A stretch of 64,000 nucleotides of DNA from Streptomyces kurssanovii (GTDB lineage Bacteria > Actinomycetota > Actinomycetes > Streptomycetales > Streptomycetaceae). The notes below the pieces were generated by a model, which was given only the letters and a program-made list of their open reading frames with translations, ran no database searches and had not been told where the DNA came from. Location of the stretch: contig NZ_BMTN01000001.1 in the NCBI RefSeq assembly GCF_014649695.1, positions 186,001 through 250,000 on the forward strand, in the 5' to 3' direction. Made by a program: the position numbers and the translations under genes. Below, in pieces: positions 1 to 8,418 of this stretch. Positions within the stretch are counted from its first letter, which is position 1; every line of letters starts with the position of its first letter.

Positions 1-756
1 GTCGAGGAGGTCACGGTCCGCTTCGCCGGCCTCACCGCACTCGACGGGGTGTCCTTCACCGTCGAGCCGGGCAGTGTGCACGCCGTCATCGGGCCGAACG
101 GGGCCGGCAAGTCCACCACGTTCAACGTGCTCTCGGGTGTGTACCGGGCGACGGAGGGCAGCGTCCGCTTCGGCGACGACGAGCTGACCGGCCTCCCGCC
201 GCACCGCATCGCGGCCCTCGGCGTGGCCCGGACGTTCCAGAACATCGCCCTCCCGCCCCACGTCACGGTCGCCGACAGCCTGCTGCTCGGCCGGCACCGG
301 CTCACCCGTACCGGGTTCGTCGCGGCGGGACTGCGGTTGCCGTCGGCGGCCCGCGAGGAACGCCGGCACCGCGAACGCGTCGCGGAGATCGCCGAGTTCG
401 TCGGCCTCGCGGACGACCTCGACCGGCCCGCCGGTGAACTCCCTTACGGAAAGCAGAAGCTCGTGGAACTGGCCCGCGCCCTGTGCATGGAGCCGCGGAT
501 CCTGCTCCTCGACGAGCCCGTCGCGGGCATGACCGCCGACGAACGCCGGCAGACCGCCGCGGTCGTCGCGGGTGTACGCGACAGCCTCGGCATATCGATC
601 GTGCTCGTGGAACATGACATGGGGGTGGTGATGCGGCTCGCGGACGCCGTGACCGTGCTCGACTTCGGACGCCGTATCGCGGGCGGCACGCCCGCCCAGG
701 TACAGGGTGATCCGGCGGTAGTGCAGGCGTACCTCGGTACGGAGGCCACGCCATGA
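1..756 (+). CDS. Branched-chain amino acid-type ABC transporter ATPase (LivG-like), 5' truncated by window
   Basis: Energises uptake through the two permeases encoded next. The frame is open from base 1 and the first visible residues already belong to the ABC fold, so the start lies outside the window; a GTG at 49 is internal. Walker A (GPNGAGKST) is at visible residues 31-39, the signature region is LPYGKQKLVELARAL, Walker B is ILLLDEP, and the H-loop is VLVEHDM. The phrase DLDRPAGELPYGKQKLVE and the dyad Asp-Glu-Pro-Val-Ala-Gly-Met are typical of LivG. The stop overlaps the start of the next gene by 4 nt (ATGA), so the genes are translationally coupled. A LivF partner ATPase is expected upstream or elsewhere. 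Substrate is inferred from family only. Confidence 0.9.
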   Translation, partial: VEEVTVRFAGLTALDGVSFTVEPGSVHAVIGPNGAGKSTTFNVLSGVYRATEGSVRFGDDELTGLPPHRIAALGVARTFQNIALPPHVTVADSLLLGRHRLTRTGFVAAGLRLPSAAREERRHRERVAEIAEFVGLADDLDRPAGELPYGKQKLVELARALCMEPRILLLDEPVAGMTADERRQTAAVVAGVRDSLGISIVLVEHDMGVVMRLADAVTVLDFGRRIAGGTPAQVQGDPAVVQAYLGTEATP

Positions 757-1643
757 CCACGTTCACAGAACTTCTCCTCGGCGGGCTGTCCATCGGCTCC
801 GTCTACGCCCTGATCGCCCTCGGCTTCGTCGTCATCTTCAAGGCGACGGAGGTGGTCAACTTCGCCCACGCCTCGCTGCTCCTGGCGGGCGGCTACATCA
901 CCGCGGTCCTCCACGACGACCTCGGCTTCTGGCCGGCGCTGGCCGTCGGGATCGCGGGCGCCGCGGTCGTCGGCTCCGCCGTCGACTTCCTGGTCATGCG
1001 CCGTTACCGGGGCTCGGACCACAGCGTCCTCGCCATCGTCACGATCGGTGTGGACATCCTCCTCACGACGGAACTCACCCGGCTGATCGGCACGGACGTG
1101 ATGGCGCTCGGCGACCCCTGGGGCGACCGGGTGGTGAATCTCGGTGAGATCACGATCGCGCAGACCCGGATCGCGGCGTTCGTCGCCGCCGCGCTGCTCA
1201 TCACGGCGTTCCTGCTCGCCTTCCGCTACACCTCCTGGGGCGTGGCGATGCGGGCCGCGGCCGAGAATCCGCAGACGGCCGCGCTGATGGGCGTACGCCT
1301 CGGACGGGTCTCGATGTCGGCCTGGGCGGTCGCCGGCGCGCTCGCCGCGGTCGCGGCGCTGTTCCTGACCGTCTTCCCGACGCCCGGCCTGGAACGGGCT
1401 ACCTCCCTCGCCGCCCTCAAGGCGTTCCCGGCCGCGATCCTCGGCGGCCTGGACTCGACCACGGGTGCGCTGGCGGGCGGTCTGATCGTCGGGGTCACGG
1501 AGTCGTTCGCGACGGGTTACCAGAGCGAACTGACCTTCCTGGGTGGGGGGATCGGGGATCTCGCCCCGTATCTGGTGATGCTGCTCGTGCTGTTGGCGCG
1601 GCCCGCCGGACTCTTCGGCACGAAGGAGCTCGCCCGTGTCTGA
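753..1643 (+). CDS. Branched-chain amino acid ABC transporter permease (LivH-like)
   Basis: Inner-membrane permease of 296 residues, the usual LivH length. The N-terminal part (residues 1-50) contains the hallmark GLSIGSVYALIALGFVVIF stretch and NFAHA motif, followed by about eight hydrophobic segments. The coupling region around residues 165-190 (TSWGVAMRAAAENPQTAALMG) contains the EAA-like loop that docks on the ATPase. The ATG at 753 overlaps the stop of the ATPase gene, and the 3' end overlaps the next permease by 8 nt, so this is one operon. It should pair with the LivM-like protein to form the channel. Confidence 0.93.
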   Translation: MTTFTELLLGGLSIGSVYALIALGFVVIFKATEVVNFAHASLLLAGGYITAVLHDDLGFWPALAVGIAGAAVVGSAVDFLVMRRYRGSDHSVLAIVTIGVDILLTTELTRLIGTDVMALGDPWGDRVVNLGEITIAQTRIAAFVAAALLITAFLLAFRYTSWGVAMRAAAENPQTAALMGVRLGRVSMSAWAVAGALAAVAALFLTVFPTPGLERATSLAALKAFPAAILGGLDSTTGALAGGLIVGVTESFATGYQSELTFLGGGIGDLAPYLVMLLVLLARPAGLFGTKELARV

Positions 1644-2928
1644 CACCGACCGCCCCGGCTCCGCGGAGCGCGCAGAGCGCGTCGAGGCCGCGAAGCCGTC
1701 CGTCCCCGCTCCCGCGGGCGAGGCCGCGAAGCCGTCCGTCCCCGCCCCCGCGGGCGAGGCCGCCGTGCCGGCGAAGGCCGCCGACGCGGCACCCGTACCG
1801 CCCGGCGGTACGGAACCCGCGAAAGCCGCTTCCGAGGCTGCCCGGCCCGGCCGGGTGGCCGGCGTACGGCAGGGTCCACCATGGCGGCGTCCTCGCGCGT
1901 ACCTCTGGGTCGCCCTGTCGCTCCTGCTCCTCGCCCTGCCCTTCTATCTCGACCGCTTCTGGCTCCAGGCAGGCCTCTTCGCCATGGCCGCCGCGATCGG
2001 CGCCATCGGCATCAACCTGCTCACCGGCGCGACCGGGCAGCTCTCCATGGGGCACGCCTTCTTCCTGGCCATCGGCGCGTACGGCTACTGCGTCCTGGCC
2101 GGCGGCAACGACGTGGAGAGCGGTCACGAGCTGGCGGGTCTCGGCCTGCCGACGTGGCTGGCGGCCGTGCTCGCGGTACTCCTCGCCGGTCTGGCGGGCG
2201 GGGTGTTCAGCCCCATCGCCGGCCGGCTGCGCGGGGCGTACCTCGGTATCGCCACGCTCGCGCTGATCTTCGTCGGCCAGCATGTGCTGTTCAACGCCCG
2301 TGATCTGACCGGCGGTTTCAACGGCCGCTCCGTGCCTCCGCTCTCCCTGTTCGGATTCGAGTTCGACGACAGCGAGCTCCTTGTCGCCGCCGTCCCGTTC
2401 CAGTCCATGGAGAAGCTCTGGTACGCCGCGCTCGTCGCCCTCCTGGTGTGCGGCCTCTTCGCCCGCGGAGTGCTCCGCAGCCGGCCCGGCAGGGCGATGA
2501 ACGCCCTGCGGGACCACCGCATCGCCGCCGGCGTGATGGGCGTGCCGGTCGCCCGCTACCGGGCAGCCGTCTTCGTCCTGTCCTCGATGTACGCGGGTCT
2601 CGCCGGCGTCCTGCTGGCCCTGATCTTCCAGCGGACCGTGCCCGAGTACTTCGGCATGATCCTTTCCCTCGAATACCTGGCCATGATCGTCATCGGCGGT
2701 CTCGGCACGGTCGCGGGAGCCGTCGTAGGCGCGATCTTCGTCTCGCTGCTCCCCCAGGTCCTCACCCGCTGGAGCGACGCCCTGCCCCTGGTCTCCGCAC
2801 CGGGCACCGGCGGCGTGTCCCCCGGGGAGGCCTCCCGCTATCTGTACGGCGCGGCTGTCGTCGCGGTCGTGCTGTTCCTGCCCGGCGGACTCACCCGCCT
2901 CGTTCCGTCCCCTCGGGAGAAGAAATGA
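1636..2928 (+). CDS. Branched-chain amino acid ABC transporter permease (LivM-like) with repeat-bearing N-terminal extension
   Basis: Second permease, 430 residues against roughly 320-360 for plain LivM. The extra length is an Ala/Pro/Glu-rich, predicted unstructured cytoplasmic N-terminus of about 90 residues containing tandem 12-residue repeats. Membrane segments begin near residue 92 (YLWVALSLLLLALPFYL). The LivM landmarks are present: GINLLTGATGQLSMGHAFF near residue 125 and the EAA-like ALRDHRIAAGVMGV loop near residue 290, plus MIVIGGLGTVAGAVVGA. GTG start at 1636 overlaps livH. The last bases overlap the binding-protein gene (ATGA). Function as the LivH partner is well supported; the role of the N-terminal tail is unknown. 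Confidence 0.92.
   Translation: MSDTDRPGSAERAERVEAAKPSVPAPAGEAAKPSVPAPAGEAAVPAKAADAAPVPPGGTEPAKAASEAARPGRVAGVRQGPPWRRPRAYLWVALSLLLLALPFYLDRFWLQAGLFAMAAAIGAIGINLLTGATGQLSMGHAFFLAIGAYGYCVLAGGNDVESGHELAGLGLPTWLAAVLAVLLAGLAGGVFSPIAGRLRGAYLGIATLALIFVGQHVLFNARDLTGGFNGRSVPPLSLFGFEFDDSELLVAAVPFQSMEKLWYAALVALLVCGLFARGVLRSRPGRAMNALRDHRIAAGVMGVPVARYRAAVFVLSSMYAGLAGVLLALIFQRTVPEYFGMILSLEYLAMIVIGGLGTVAGAVVGAIFVSLLPQVLTRWSDALPLVSAPGTGGVSPGEASRYLYGAAVVAVVLFLPGGLTRLVPSPREKK
1684..1770 (+). repeat. 36-bp tandem repeat in the LivM-like coding region
   Basis: Two nearly identical 36-bp units (1684-1719 and 1720-1755, one base different) and the start of a third encode a 12-residue repeat, E-A-A-K-P-S-V-P-A-P-A-G. 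The unit keeps the reading frame, so copy number can change without breaking the gene. Confidence 0.85.
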
Positions 2929-4184
2929 AGTCAAGAACGTACGCGGCGGTCCTCGCCGTCCTCGCGCTGACGGTGACGGCCGGCTGCAGCAGCAAGGCCT
3001 CCAGCGGCGACGGTGACACCAAGGGCGCCGGGGGAGTCAAGACCGACAAGGGGGTCACCGACAAGGCGATCACGCTCGGTGTGCTCACCGACATGACGGG
3101 CGTCTACGCCTCCCTCGGCAAGAGCGTCACCCAGGCCCAGCAGCTGTGGGCGAAGCAGACCAACGCGGCCGGAGGTATCTGCGACCGGCAGATCGAGCTG
3201 ACGGTCCGCGACCACGGCTACGACCCGCAGAAGGCCGTCGCCGGCTACACCGAGCTGGAGCCGAAGGTGCTCGGCTTCGCGCAGTTCATCGGCTCACCCT
3301 TCGTCGCGGCCGTCAAGGAGCGCGTCAACGGCCAGGACAAGGGGCTCGTGCTGCCCCAGGCGTGGTCCGCGAGCCTGCTGGGCAGCCCGTACGTCCGGGT
3401 CCTCGGCGCCACGTACGACGTCGAGACGATCAACGCCGTCGACTACCTCCTCGCCGAGAAGCGCATCGCCAAGGGCGACAAGATCGGTCACGTCTTCTTC
3501 GAGGGCGACTACGGCGAGAACGCGCTGGCCGGCTCCAAGTACGCGGCCGAGAAGGCGGGCCTCACCGTCGTCGAGCAGAAGATCAAGCCGACGGACAACG
3601 ACATGTCGGCGCAGGTCGCGGCCCTGAAGAAGGCGGGCGTCAAGGCGATCCTGCTCAGCGCGGGTCCGCGGCAGGCGGCGTCCCTGGCCGGTGTGGCGGC
3701 GGCGGGCGGCTTCAACGTGCCGATCGTCGGCAACAACTCCGCGTTCGCGCCGCAGCTGCTGGCGACGCCGGCGGGACCGGCGCTCACCAAGGACTTCTAC
3801 ATCGCCTCCTCCACGCTCCCGATCGGCGCGCCGGAGCCCGGCCCGTCGAAGCTGGCCAAGGAGTACGCGGCCGAGTACCCGAAGGACGGCCTCGACAACG
3901 GTGTGGTCGCCGGCTACACGGCGGCGACCGTCTTCGGCGAGGCGCTGAAGAAGGCGTGCGCCGACAAGGACCTGACCCGGGAGGGCGTCGACAAGGCGCT
4001 GCTGACGCTCAACGCGTACAAGAGCGACTTCGGCATCACCCACGACCTCTCGGACCCGGCGGCGCCGTCCACGCGTGAGAGCTTCATCATGAAGCCGGAC
4101 AAGTCCGTGCCCGGCGGTCTGAAGGTGGTCCGTCCGGGGACGGCGTCGGAGGTGGCGAAGTCCTTCAAGCCCTCGGCGGGCTGA
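2925..4184 (+). CDS. ABC transporter substrate-binding lipoprotein (LivJ/K-type)
   Basis: Extracytoplasmic binding protein of 419 residues for the transporter encoded just upstream. The ATG at 2925 overlaps the LivM stop. The N-terminus is a lipoprotein signal: MKSRTYAAVLAVLALTVTAGC with the acylated Cys at residue 21, followed by a Ser/Gly/Lys linker. The mature part starts with the family phrase ITLGVLTDMTGVYASLGKS and contains GGICDRQIELTVRDHGYDP and GDYGENALAGSKYAAEKAG, both typical of type I periplasmic-binding folds (Peripla_BP_6). Last gene of the operon; a strong hairpin follows. Ligand could be a branched-chain amino acid, amide or aromatic compound and cannot be decided from sequence. 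Confidence 0.92.
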   Translation: MKSRTYAAVLAVLALTVTAGCSSKASSGDGDTKGAGGVKTDKGVTDKAITLGVLTDMTGVYASLGKSVTQAQQLWAKQTNAAGGICDRQIELTVRDHGYDPQKAVAGYTELEPKVLGFAQFIGSPFVAAVKERVNGQDKGLVLPQAWSASLLGSPYVRVLGATYDVETINAVDYLLAEKRIAKGDKIGHVFFEGDYGENALAGSKYAAEKAGLTVVEQKIKPTDNDMSAQVAALKKAGVKAILLSAGPRQAASLAGVAAAGGFNVPIVGNNSAFAPQLLATPAGPALTKDFYIASSTLPIGAPEPGPSKLAKEYAAEYPKDGLDNGVVAGYTAATVFGEALKKACADKDLTREGVDKALLTLNAYKSDFGITHDLSDPAAPSTRESFIMKPDKSVPGGLKVVRPGTASEVAKSFKPSAG

Positions 4185-4204
4185 CCCCACCTCGTCACTC
4201 GCCG

Positions 4205-4242
4205 CTCGCCCCTCGTCCCCGGCTCAGGGGGCGAGGGGCGAG
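4205..4242 (+). terminator. Hairpin terminator of the ABC transporter operon
   Basis: Perfect 11-bp arms (4205-4215 and 4232-4242) start 20 bp after the binding-protein stop. There is no T-run, as is usual in high-GC actinobacteria. Confidence 0.75.
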
Positions 4243-4597
4243 GGCGTCCCGGGCAGCGGCTTCGGCCGCCGCACCGGGGAGTCCTCGCCGGGGGACGGCC
4301 GTGTCCACCACCGGACGGCGCCGTACCCGACGACACCGGCGGGGGTGACCGCACGCCTACCCGGCAGGGCGCGGCGTGGCGCCCGCGATCCGAACCCCCG
4401 TGGCGGACCGCCGACGCGCCGGCCCCGCCAGAACTATGGCCGAACCGGATCACGGTCACCATGGGGACAACTGCGTATTGACGGACGGACAGCCGCTGGC
4501 CACGGACTCTTCCGCTGCGGCAAGCTGCTCCGTACGCCACGCTCGACCGCCGCGTGGCGCTCCCTGCTCCGGCAGGGGGACCGCGAAAGGCAGAGGG
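4243..4597 (+). promoter_or_regulatory. Intergenic stretch with a possible promoter for the LuxR-type gene
   Basis: About 355 bp with no convincing gene. A TTGACG hexamer at 4478-4483 could be a -35 element, but the matching -10 region (around 4501-4506) is poor. Open frames running through this stretch have no coding-like start. Nothing else stands out. Confidence 0.3.
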
Positions 4598-5434
4598 ATG
4601 TCCGACCCGGCAGGAATCGACTACGCGCGCATGCTGGAGCTCGCCGTGAGCCTCCTCGAGACCAGGGACCCGGGTCATCTGTGGCGTGCCGTGGCGGAGG
4701 AGCTGATGCGGGCGCTCGGCGGCGAGGTGGTCGTCGCCAAGGACTCCGAGTGGCTTGCCGACGACGGCCCCGTGCGGGTGTGGCGAAGGGACGTGGGCAG
4801 CGCGGACGTGCCCGCGGGCCGGGCCGCACGCCTGATCCGGGAGGGCTATCCCTTCGCCGGGCACTACGGCACCTTGCCGGACCGCGCACCCGGCACGGCG
4901 GCCCGGATCGCGGGTTCCCGCTGGCGGAACAGCGAGACCGCGAGCGTCCTCCGCCACTGCCTCGGGACCGACCAGATGCTTGGGCTGCCCCTGCCGGGCC
5001 GGAACCGTCCGGTGCGGGGCTTCGTGATCCACCGCGGCGGAGCCGACTTCGACGAGCGGGCCCTGCGGTACGCGGCGGCCGTTCAGCCGCTGCTGCGGGC
5101 GGCCGCGGCCCAGCACGAGCTGCTGACCGCTCGCGCGGCACCGGGCGTGGCGGACGGACACAGCGGTGGGGCCGGCCCGTCCGGGGCGCAGGCGTCCGCG
5201 CTCGGCATCACCCCGCGCGAGTCGGCGGTCCTTCGGCTGCTCGCCGAGGGCCTGCCCGCGCAGGCCATCGCCCGCCGACTCCATGTGTCGGTGCGCACCG
5301 TGCACAAGCATCTGCAGAGCGTGTACCGGAAGCTGGACGCCCCGGACCGCCTCAGCGCCGTGCTGCACGCCCAGCGGCTCGGTCTGCTCGACCCGGGCGC
5401 CCCGCGCGACGTGCAGGCGCCCGCGTGCGACTGA
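4598..5434 (+). CDS. LuxR-family transcriptional regulator
   Basis: DNA-binding protein of 278 residues from ATG 4598, preceded by a GAAAGGCAGAGG Shine-Dalgarno region; a longer upstream extension is open but lacks a ribosome site. The C-terminal 60 residues are a clear LuxR/GerE helix-turn-helix (LGITPRESAVLRLLAEGLPAQ, then AIARRLHVSVRTVHKHLQSV and YRKLDAPDRLSAVLHAQRLG). The N-terminal ~200 residues look like a GAF-like sensory domain: a helical start with LEVRDPGHLWRAVAEEL-type spacing and FVIHRGGADFDERALRYAAAV, common in single-component LuxR regulators of Streptomyces. No receiver aspartate pattern is visible. It lies between the transporter and the phospholipid genes, each separated by terminators, so its target is unknown. 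Confidence 0.85.
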   Translation: MSDPAGIDYARMLELAVSLLETRDPGHLWRAVAEELMRALGGEVVVAKDSEWLADDGPVRVWRRDVGSADVPAGRAARLIREGYPFAGHYGTLPDRAPGTAARIAGSRWRNSETASVLRHCLGTDQMLGLPLPGRNRPVRGFVIHRGGADFDERALRYAAAVQPLLRAAAAQHELLTARAAPGVADGHSGGAGPSGAQASALGITPRESAVLRLLAEGLPAQAIARRLHVSVRTVHKHLQSVYRKLDAPDRLSAVLHAQRLGLLDPGAPRDVQAPACD

Positions 5435-5480
5435 GGGCGCGGCTCCGAGCGGCCCGGTAGGGCATCGGGGGCGCGGGAAA

Positions 5481-5527
5481 GCCCCAGGGGCCCGGACCGA
5501 ATCGCATCCGGTCCGGGCCCCTGGGGC
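5481..5527. terminator. Bidirectional terminator between convergent genes
   Basis: Perfect 19-bp inverted repeat (5481-5499 and 5509-5527) with a 9-nt loop, placed between the LuxR-type gene and the minus-strand phosphatidylserine synthase gene. It can serve both transcripts. Confidence 0.9.
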
Positions 5528-5543
5528 AACGTACGAGCCCGGG

Positions 5544-6398
5544 CTACGGGAGCTGTGCCGCCCGCGCCTCGCGGCTCTCACGCCGGTTGTCACGGAACGT
5601 GTTCACCCGGCGCGCCGTGGCGAACAGCGGGATCGTCGCCGCCATCACGATCTGCAGCGCGCAGCCCATCTGCAGCAGCACCTGGCCGCCGGGCGCGTCG
5701 AACGCCCACGCCGCCAGCATGCCCATGGCCGAAACGATCCAGCCGAGCATCGCCACCGCGAGGATGCCCCGCGGCTTCGGGTACTCGACCCGGCTCACCA
5801 TCAGCCACGCGGTACCGACGACCGCCAGCAGTGTCGCCTCGAACGGAAGCTCGAGCAGCACGATGGAGACGACCGTGAGCGCACCGAACGGCGAGGGCAT
5901 GCCCTGGAACGTGCCGTCCTTCACGGTGACGCACGAGAAGCGCGCAAGCCGCAGCACCACCGCCAGCAGCACAACGATCGCGCCCACCGCCGCGACCCGC
6001 TCATGCGCGTCGCTCGCGACCATGCCGTACACGAGCACGAAGTACGCGGGCGCCAGACCGAAGCTGATCAGATCGGAGAGGTTGTCCAGCTCCGCACCCA
6101 TCGGCGACGACCGCAGCTTGCGGGCGACGAGACCGTCGAACAGGTCGAAGACCGCCGCGCACAGCATCAGGATCACGGCCGTGGCCGCGCTGTTGCGGGC
6201 CATGCCCGACTCGTCACCCGACAGGTGCGGGATGAGGATGCCGGTGGTGGTGAAGTACACCGCCATGAATCCGCACGTCGCGTTACCGAGTGTGAGGGTG
6301 TCCGCTATCGACAACCGCAGCGACAGCGGCATTTCCTCCGCGTCGTCGTCCTCGGCGACCCAGTCGGATGCCTGGGTTTCGGGATCAATCACGGTCAA
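5544..6398 (-). CDS. pssA: CDP-diacylglycerol-serine O-phosphatidyltransferase
   Basis: Makes phosphatidylserine from CDP-diacylglycerol and L-serine at the membrane; the adjacent decarboxylase then makes phosphatidylethanolamine. 284 residues, start ATG 6398, with several hydrophobic segments. The CDP-alcohol phosphotransferase signature lies near residues 85-110: D-x2-D-G-x2-A-R, then seven residues, then G-x3-D-x3-D (FDGLVARKLRSSPMGAELD). Seven rather than eight residues separate Arg and Gly, one fewer than the spacing I know from other bacterial enzymes; all acidic residues are kept. The start overlaps the psd 3' end by 14 bp, so the two are co-transcribed and coupled. Confidence 0.92.
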   Translation of the reverse strand: MTVIDPETQASDWVAEDDDAEEMPLSLRLSIADTLTLGNATCGFMAVYFTTTGILIPHLSGDESGMARNSAATAVILMLCAAVFDLFDGLVARKLRSSPMGAELDNLSDLISFGLAPAYFVLVYGMVASDAHERVAAVGAIVVLLAVVLRLARFSCVTVKDGTFQGMPSPFGALTVVSIVLLELPFEATLLAVVGTAWLMVSRVEYPKPRGILAVAMLGWIVSAMGMLAAWAFDAPGGQVLLQMGCALQIVMAATIPLFATARRVNTFRDNRRESREARAAQLP

Positions 6399-7041
6399 TT
6401 CGAGTCACCCCCGCAGTCGTGGTCTGACCGACCTCGACAGCGACGTCGACACCTTCCGGAAGGTAGATGTCAACGCGCGATCCGAAGCGGATCAGACCGA
6501 TGCGGTCGCCCTGCTCGACCTTGGTGCCCTGCGGGATGTACGGGACGATCCGCCGCGCGACCGCGCCGGCGATCTGCACCATCTCGATGTCACCGAGCTC
6601 GGTGTCGAAGTGCCAGACAACGCGCTCGTTGTTCTCGCTCTCCTTGTTGAACGCGGGGACGAAACCGCCCGGGATGTGCTCGACCGACGTCACCGTGCCC
6701 GAGAGGGGCGCGCGGTTGACGTGGACGTTGAGCGGGCTCATGAAGATCGCGACGCGGGTACGTCCGTCCTTCCACGGCATGATGCTCTGCACCACACCGT
6801 CGGCCGGCGAGATGACCCGGCCGTGCGCGATCTCACGCTCGGGGTCGCGGAAGAACCACAGCATGCCCGCCGCGAGTGCGGTGGTGGGCACGGCGATGGC
6901 CGCGGCACGCCGGGAGCGGCGCGAACGGGCCAGGCTGAGTGCAGCGGTGGCGACGGTCGGCAGAAGCCACGGCGATGCTCCGCGAGCGATACGTACGCCA
7001 AGGAGGCTGTCGCGAGGTGCAGAGGTTTGGCTGTGGGGCAT
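6385..7041 (-). CDS. psd: Phosphatidylserine decarboxylase (archaetidylserine decarboxylase-type, short form)
   Basis: Converts phosphatidylserine to phosphatidylethanolamine. 218 residues from ATG 7041, chosen because GAAGG lies about 8 nt upstream; an upstream start would add 12 residues without a better ribosome site. The N-terminus has a hydrophobic stretch, then FFRDPER, the PADGVVQSI segment and NVHVNRAPLSGTV, all family landmarks. The self-cleavage site that creates the pyruvoyl cofactor is the Gly-Ser in LIRFGSRVDIYLP near residue 190. The short length matches the pyruvoyl enzymes of actinobacteria and archaea rather than the longer E. coli form. First gene of a two-gene operon with pssA. 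Confidence 0.92.
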   Translation of the reverse strand: MPHSQTSAPRDSLLGVRIARGASPWLLPTVATAALSLARSRRSRRAAAIAVPTTALAAGMLWFFRDPEREIAHGRVISPADGVVQSIMPWKDGRTRVAIFMSPLNVHVNRAPLSGTVTSVEHIPGGFVPAFNKESENNERVVWHFDTELGDIEMVQIAGAVARRIVPYIPQGTKVEQGDRIGLIRFGSRVDIYLPEGVDVAVEVGQTTTAGVTRIDRD

Positions 7042-7141
7042 GGATGACCTTCGTAGCGGATGATGCCGCGCTGGCAACGGGGGACGGCGGCTTTCCCGCG
7101 ATCGTATCGGTTACGACCCGCAACTGGGAAAGGCAGAAGCC

Positions 7142-7199
7142 GAGTCGGCGGCCGGAAGATGATGACAGGGTGTGATCATCTTCCGGCCGTAACCGACTC
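7142..7199 (-). terminator. Long hairpin ending the ethylmalonyl-CoA operon
   Basis: Perfect 14-bp arms (7150-7163 and 7175-7188, loop 11 nt), extended outward by a second 7-bp pairing (7142-7148 with 7193-7199). It sits just past the acyl-CoA dehydrogenase stop and insulates the psd-pssA pair downstream. Confidence 0.85.
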
Positions 7200-7210
7200 A
7201 AAAGCGACAA

Positions 7211-8416
7211 TCAACCCTGGAATCGGTACTCCTCGAGCAGCCGACGACCAATGATCATTTTCTGGATCTCGGCGGTACCCTCACCGATCAGCAGCATCGG
7301 AGCCTCACGGTAGAGGCGCTCGATCTCGTACTCCTTGGAGAAGCCGTAGCCGCCGTGGATACGGAAGGCGTCCTCGACGACTTCCTTGCAGTACTCGGAG
7401 GCGAGGTACTTCGCCATCCCTGCCTCCAGGTCGTTTCGTTCCCCGGAGTCCTTTTTGCGTGCCGCGTTCACCATCATCGCATGGGCGGCCTCGACCTTGG
7501 TAGCCATCTCGGCCAGCTTGAACTGGATCGCCTGGTGCTGGGCGATCTGCTTGCCGAAGGTGTGGCGCTGCTGGGCGTAGGAGACGCCCAGCTCAAAGGC
7601 ACGCTGCGCGACGCCGCAGCCACGCGCGGCCACATTCACGCGCCCGACTTCGACGCCGTCCATCATTTGGTAAAACCCTCGGCCGGTGGTGCCGCCGAGT
7701 ACCCGATTGGCCGGAATGCGCAGTCCGTCCATGATGAGTTCGGTCGTGTCGACGCCCTTGTAACCCATCTTGTCGATCTTCCCGGGGATGGTGAGGCCGG
7801 GGCGGACCTCTCCGAAGCCGGGCTCCTTTTCGACCAGGAAGGTCGTCATCGACTTGTGCGGGGCGGTGCCCTCGGGGTGTCCTTCGTCACTCCGGCACAG
7901 GACGGCGACCAGAGTGGACGTGCCACCGTTCGTCAGCCACATCTTCTGGCCGTTGAGGACGTACTCGTCACCGTCCTTGACGCCCTTGGACGTGATGGCC
8001 GACACGTCGGAGCCGAGGCCGGGCTCGGACATCGAGAACGCGCCCCGCACCTCGCCCAGCGCCATGCGCGGCAGGAAGGTGTCCTTCTGCTCCTGCGTGC
8101 CGTGCTGCTTGAGCATGTACGCCACGATGAAGTGCGTGTTGATGATGCCGGAGACGGACATCCAGCCACGGGCGATCTCCTCGACGCACAGCGCGTACGT
8201 GAGAAGGGACTCGCCCAGGCCGCCGTACTCCTCCGGGATCATCAGGCCGAACAGGCCGAGTTCCTTCAGGCCCTCGACGATCTGCGTCGGGTACTCGTCC
8301 TTGTGCTCCAGCCCGGTCGCGACAGGGATGATCTCCTTGTCGACAAAGTCCCGCACGGTGGCGAGGATCTCCTGCTGAACATCGGTCAGACCGTGGGTCT
8401 GGGCGAGTCGCGCCAT
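7211..8416 (-). CDS. Acyl-CoA dehydrogenase family; probable (2S)-methylsuccinyl-CoA dehydrogenase
   Basis: Flavoprotein of 401 residues. Typical acyl-CoA dehydrogenase features: helical N-domain ending in LGLFGLMIPEEYGGLG, the flavin-binding segment FSMSEPGLGSDVSAITS near residues 130-147, QKMWLTNGG, the QRHTFGKQIAQHQAIQFKLA helix, and the C-terminal IHGGYGFSKEYEIERLYREA with GEGTAEIQK. In an operon with ethylmalonyl-CoA mutase, mesaconyl-CoA hydratase and malyl-CoA lyase genes, the missing step is oxidation of methylsuccinyl-CoA to mesaconyl-CoA, and this gene fills it. That assignment is from context; the protein alone could be another short-chain acyl-CoA dehydrogenase. Two bases separate it from the upstream hydratase gene. 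Confidence 0.88.
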   Translation of the reverse strand: MARLAQTHGLTDVQQEILATVRDFVDKEIIPVATGLEHKDEYPTQIVEGLKELGLFGLMIPEEYGGLGESLLTYALCVEEIARGWMSVSGIINTHFIVAYMLKQHGTQEQKDTFLPRMALGEVRGAFSMSEPGLGSDVSAITSKGVKDGDEYVLNGQKMWLTNGGTSTLVAVLCRSDEGHPEGTAPHKSMTTFLVEKEPGFGEVRPGLTIPGKIDKMGYKGVDTTELIMDGLRIPANRVLGGTTGRGFYQMMDGVEVGRVNVAARGCGVAQRAFELGVSYAQQRHTFGKQIAQHQAIQFKLAEMATKVEAAHAMMVNAARKKDSGERNDLEAGMAKYLASEYCKEVVEDAFRIHGGYGFSKEYEIERLYREAPMLLIGEGTAEIQKMIIGRRLLEEYRFQG

Positions 8417-8418
8417 GA

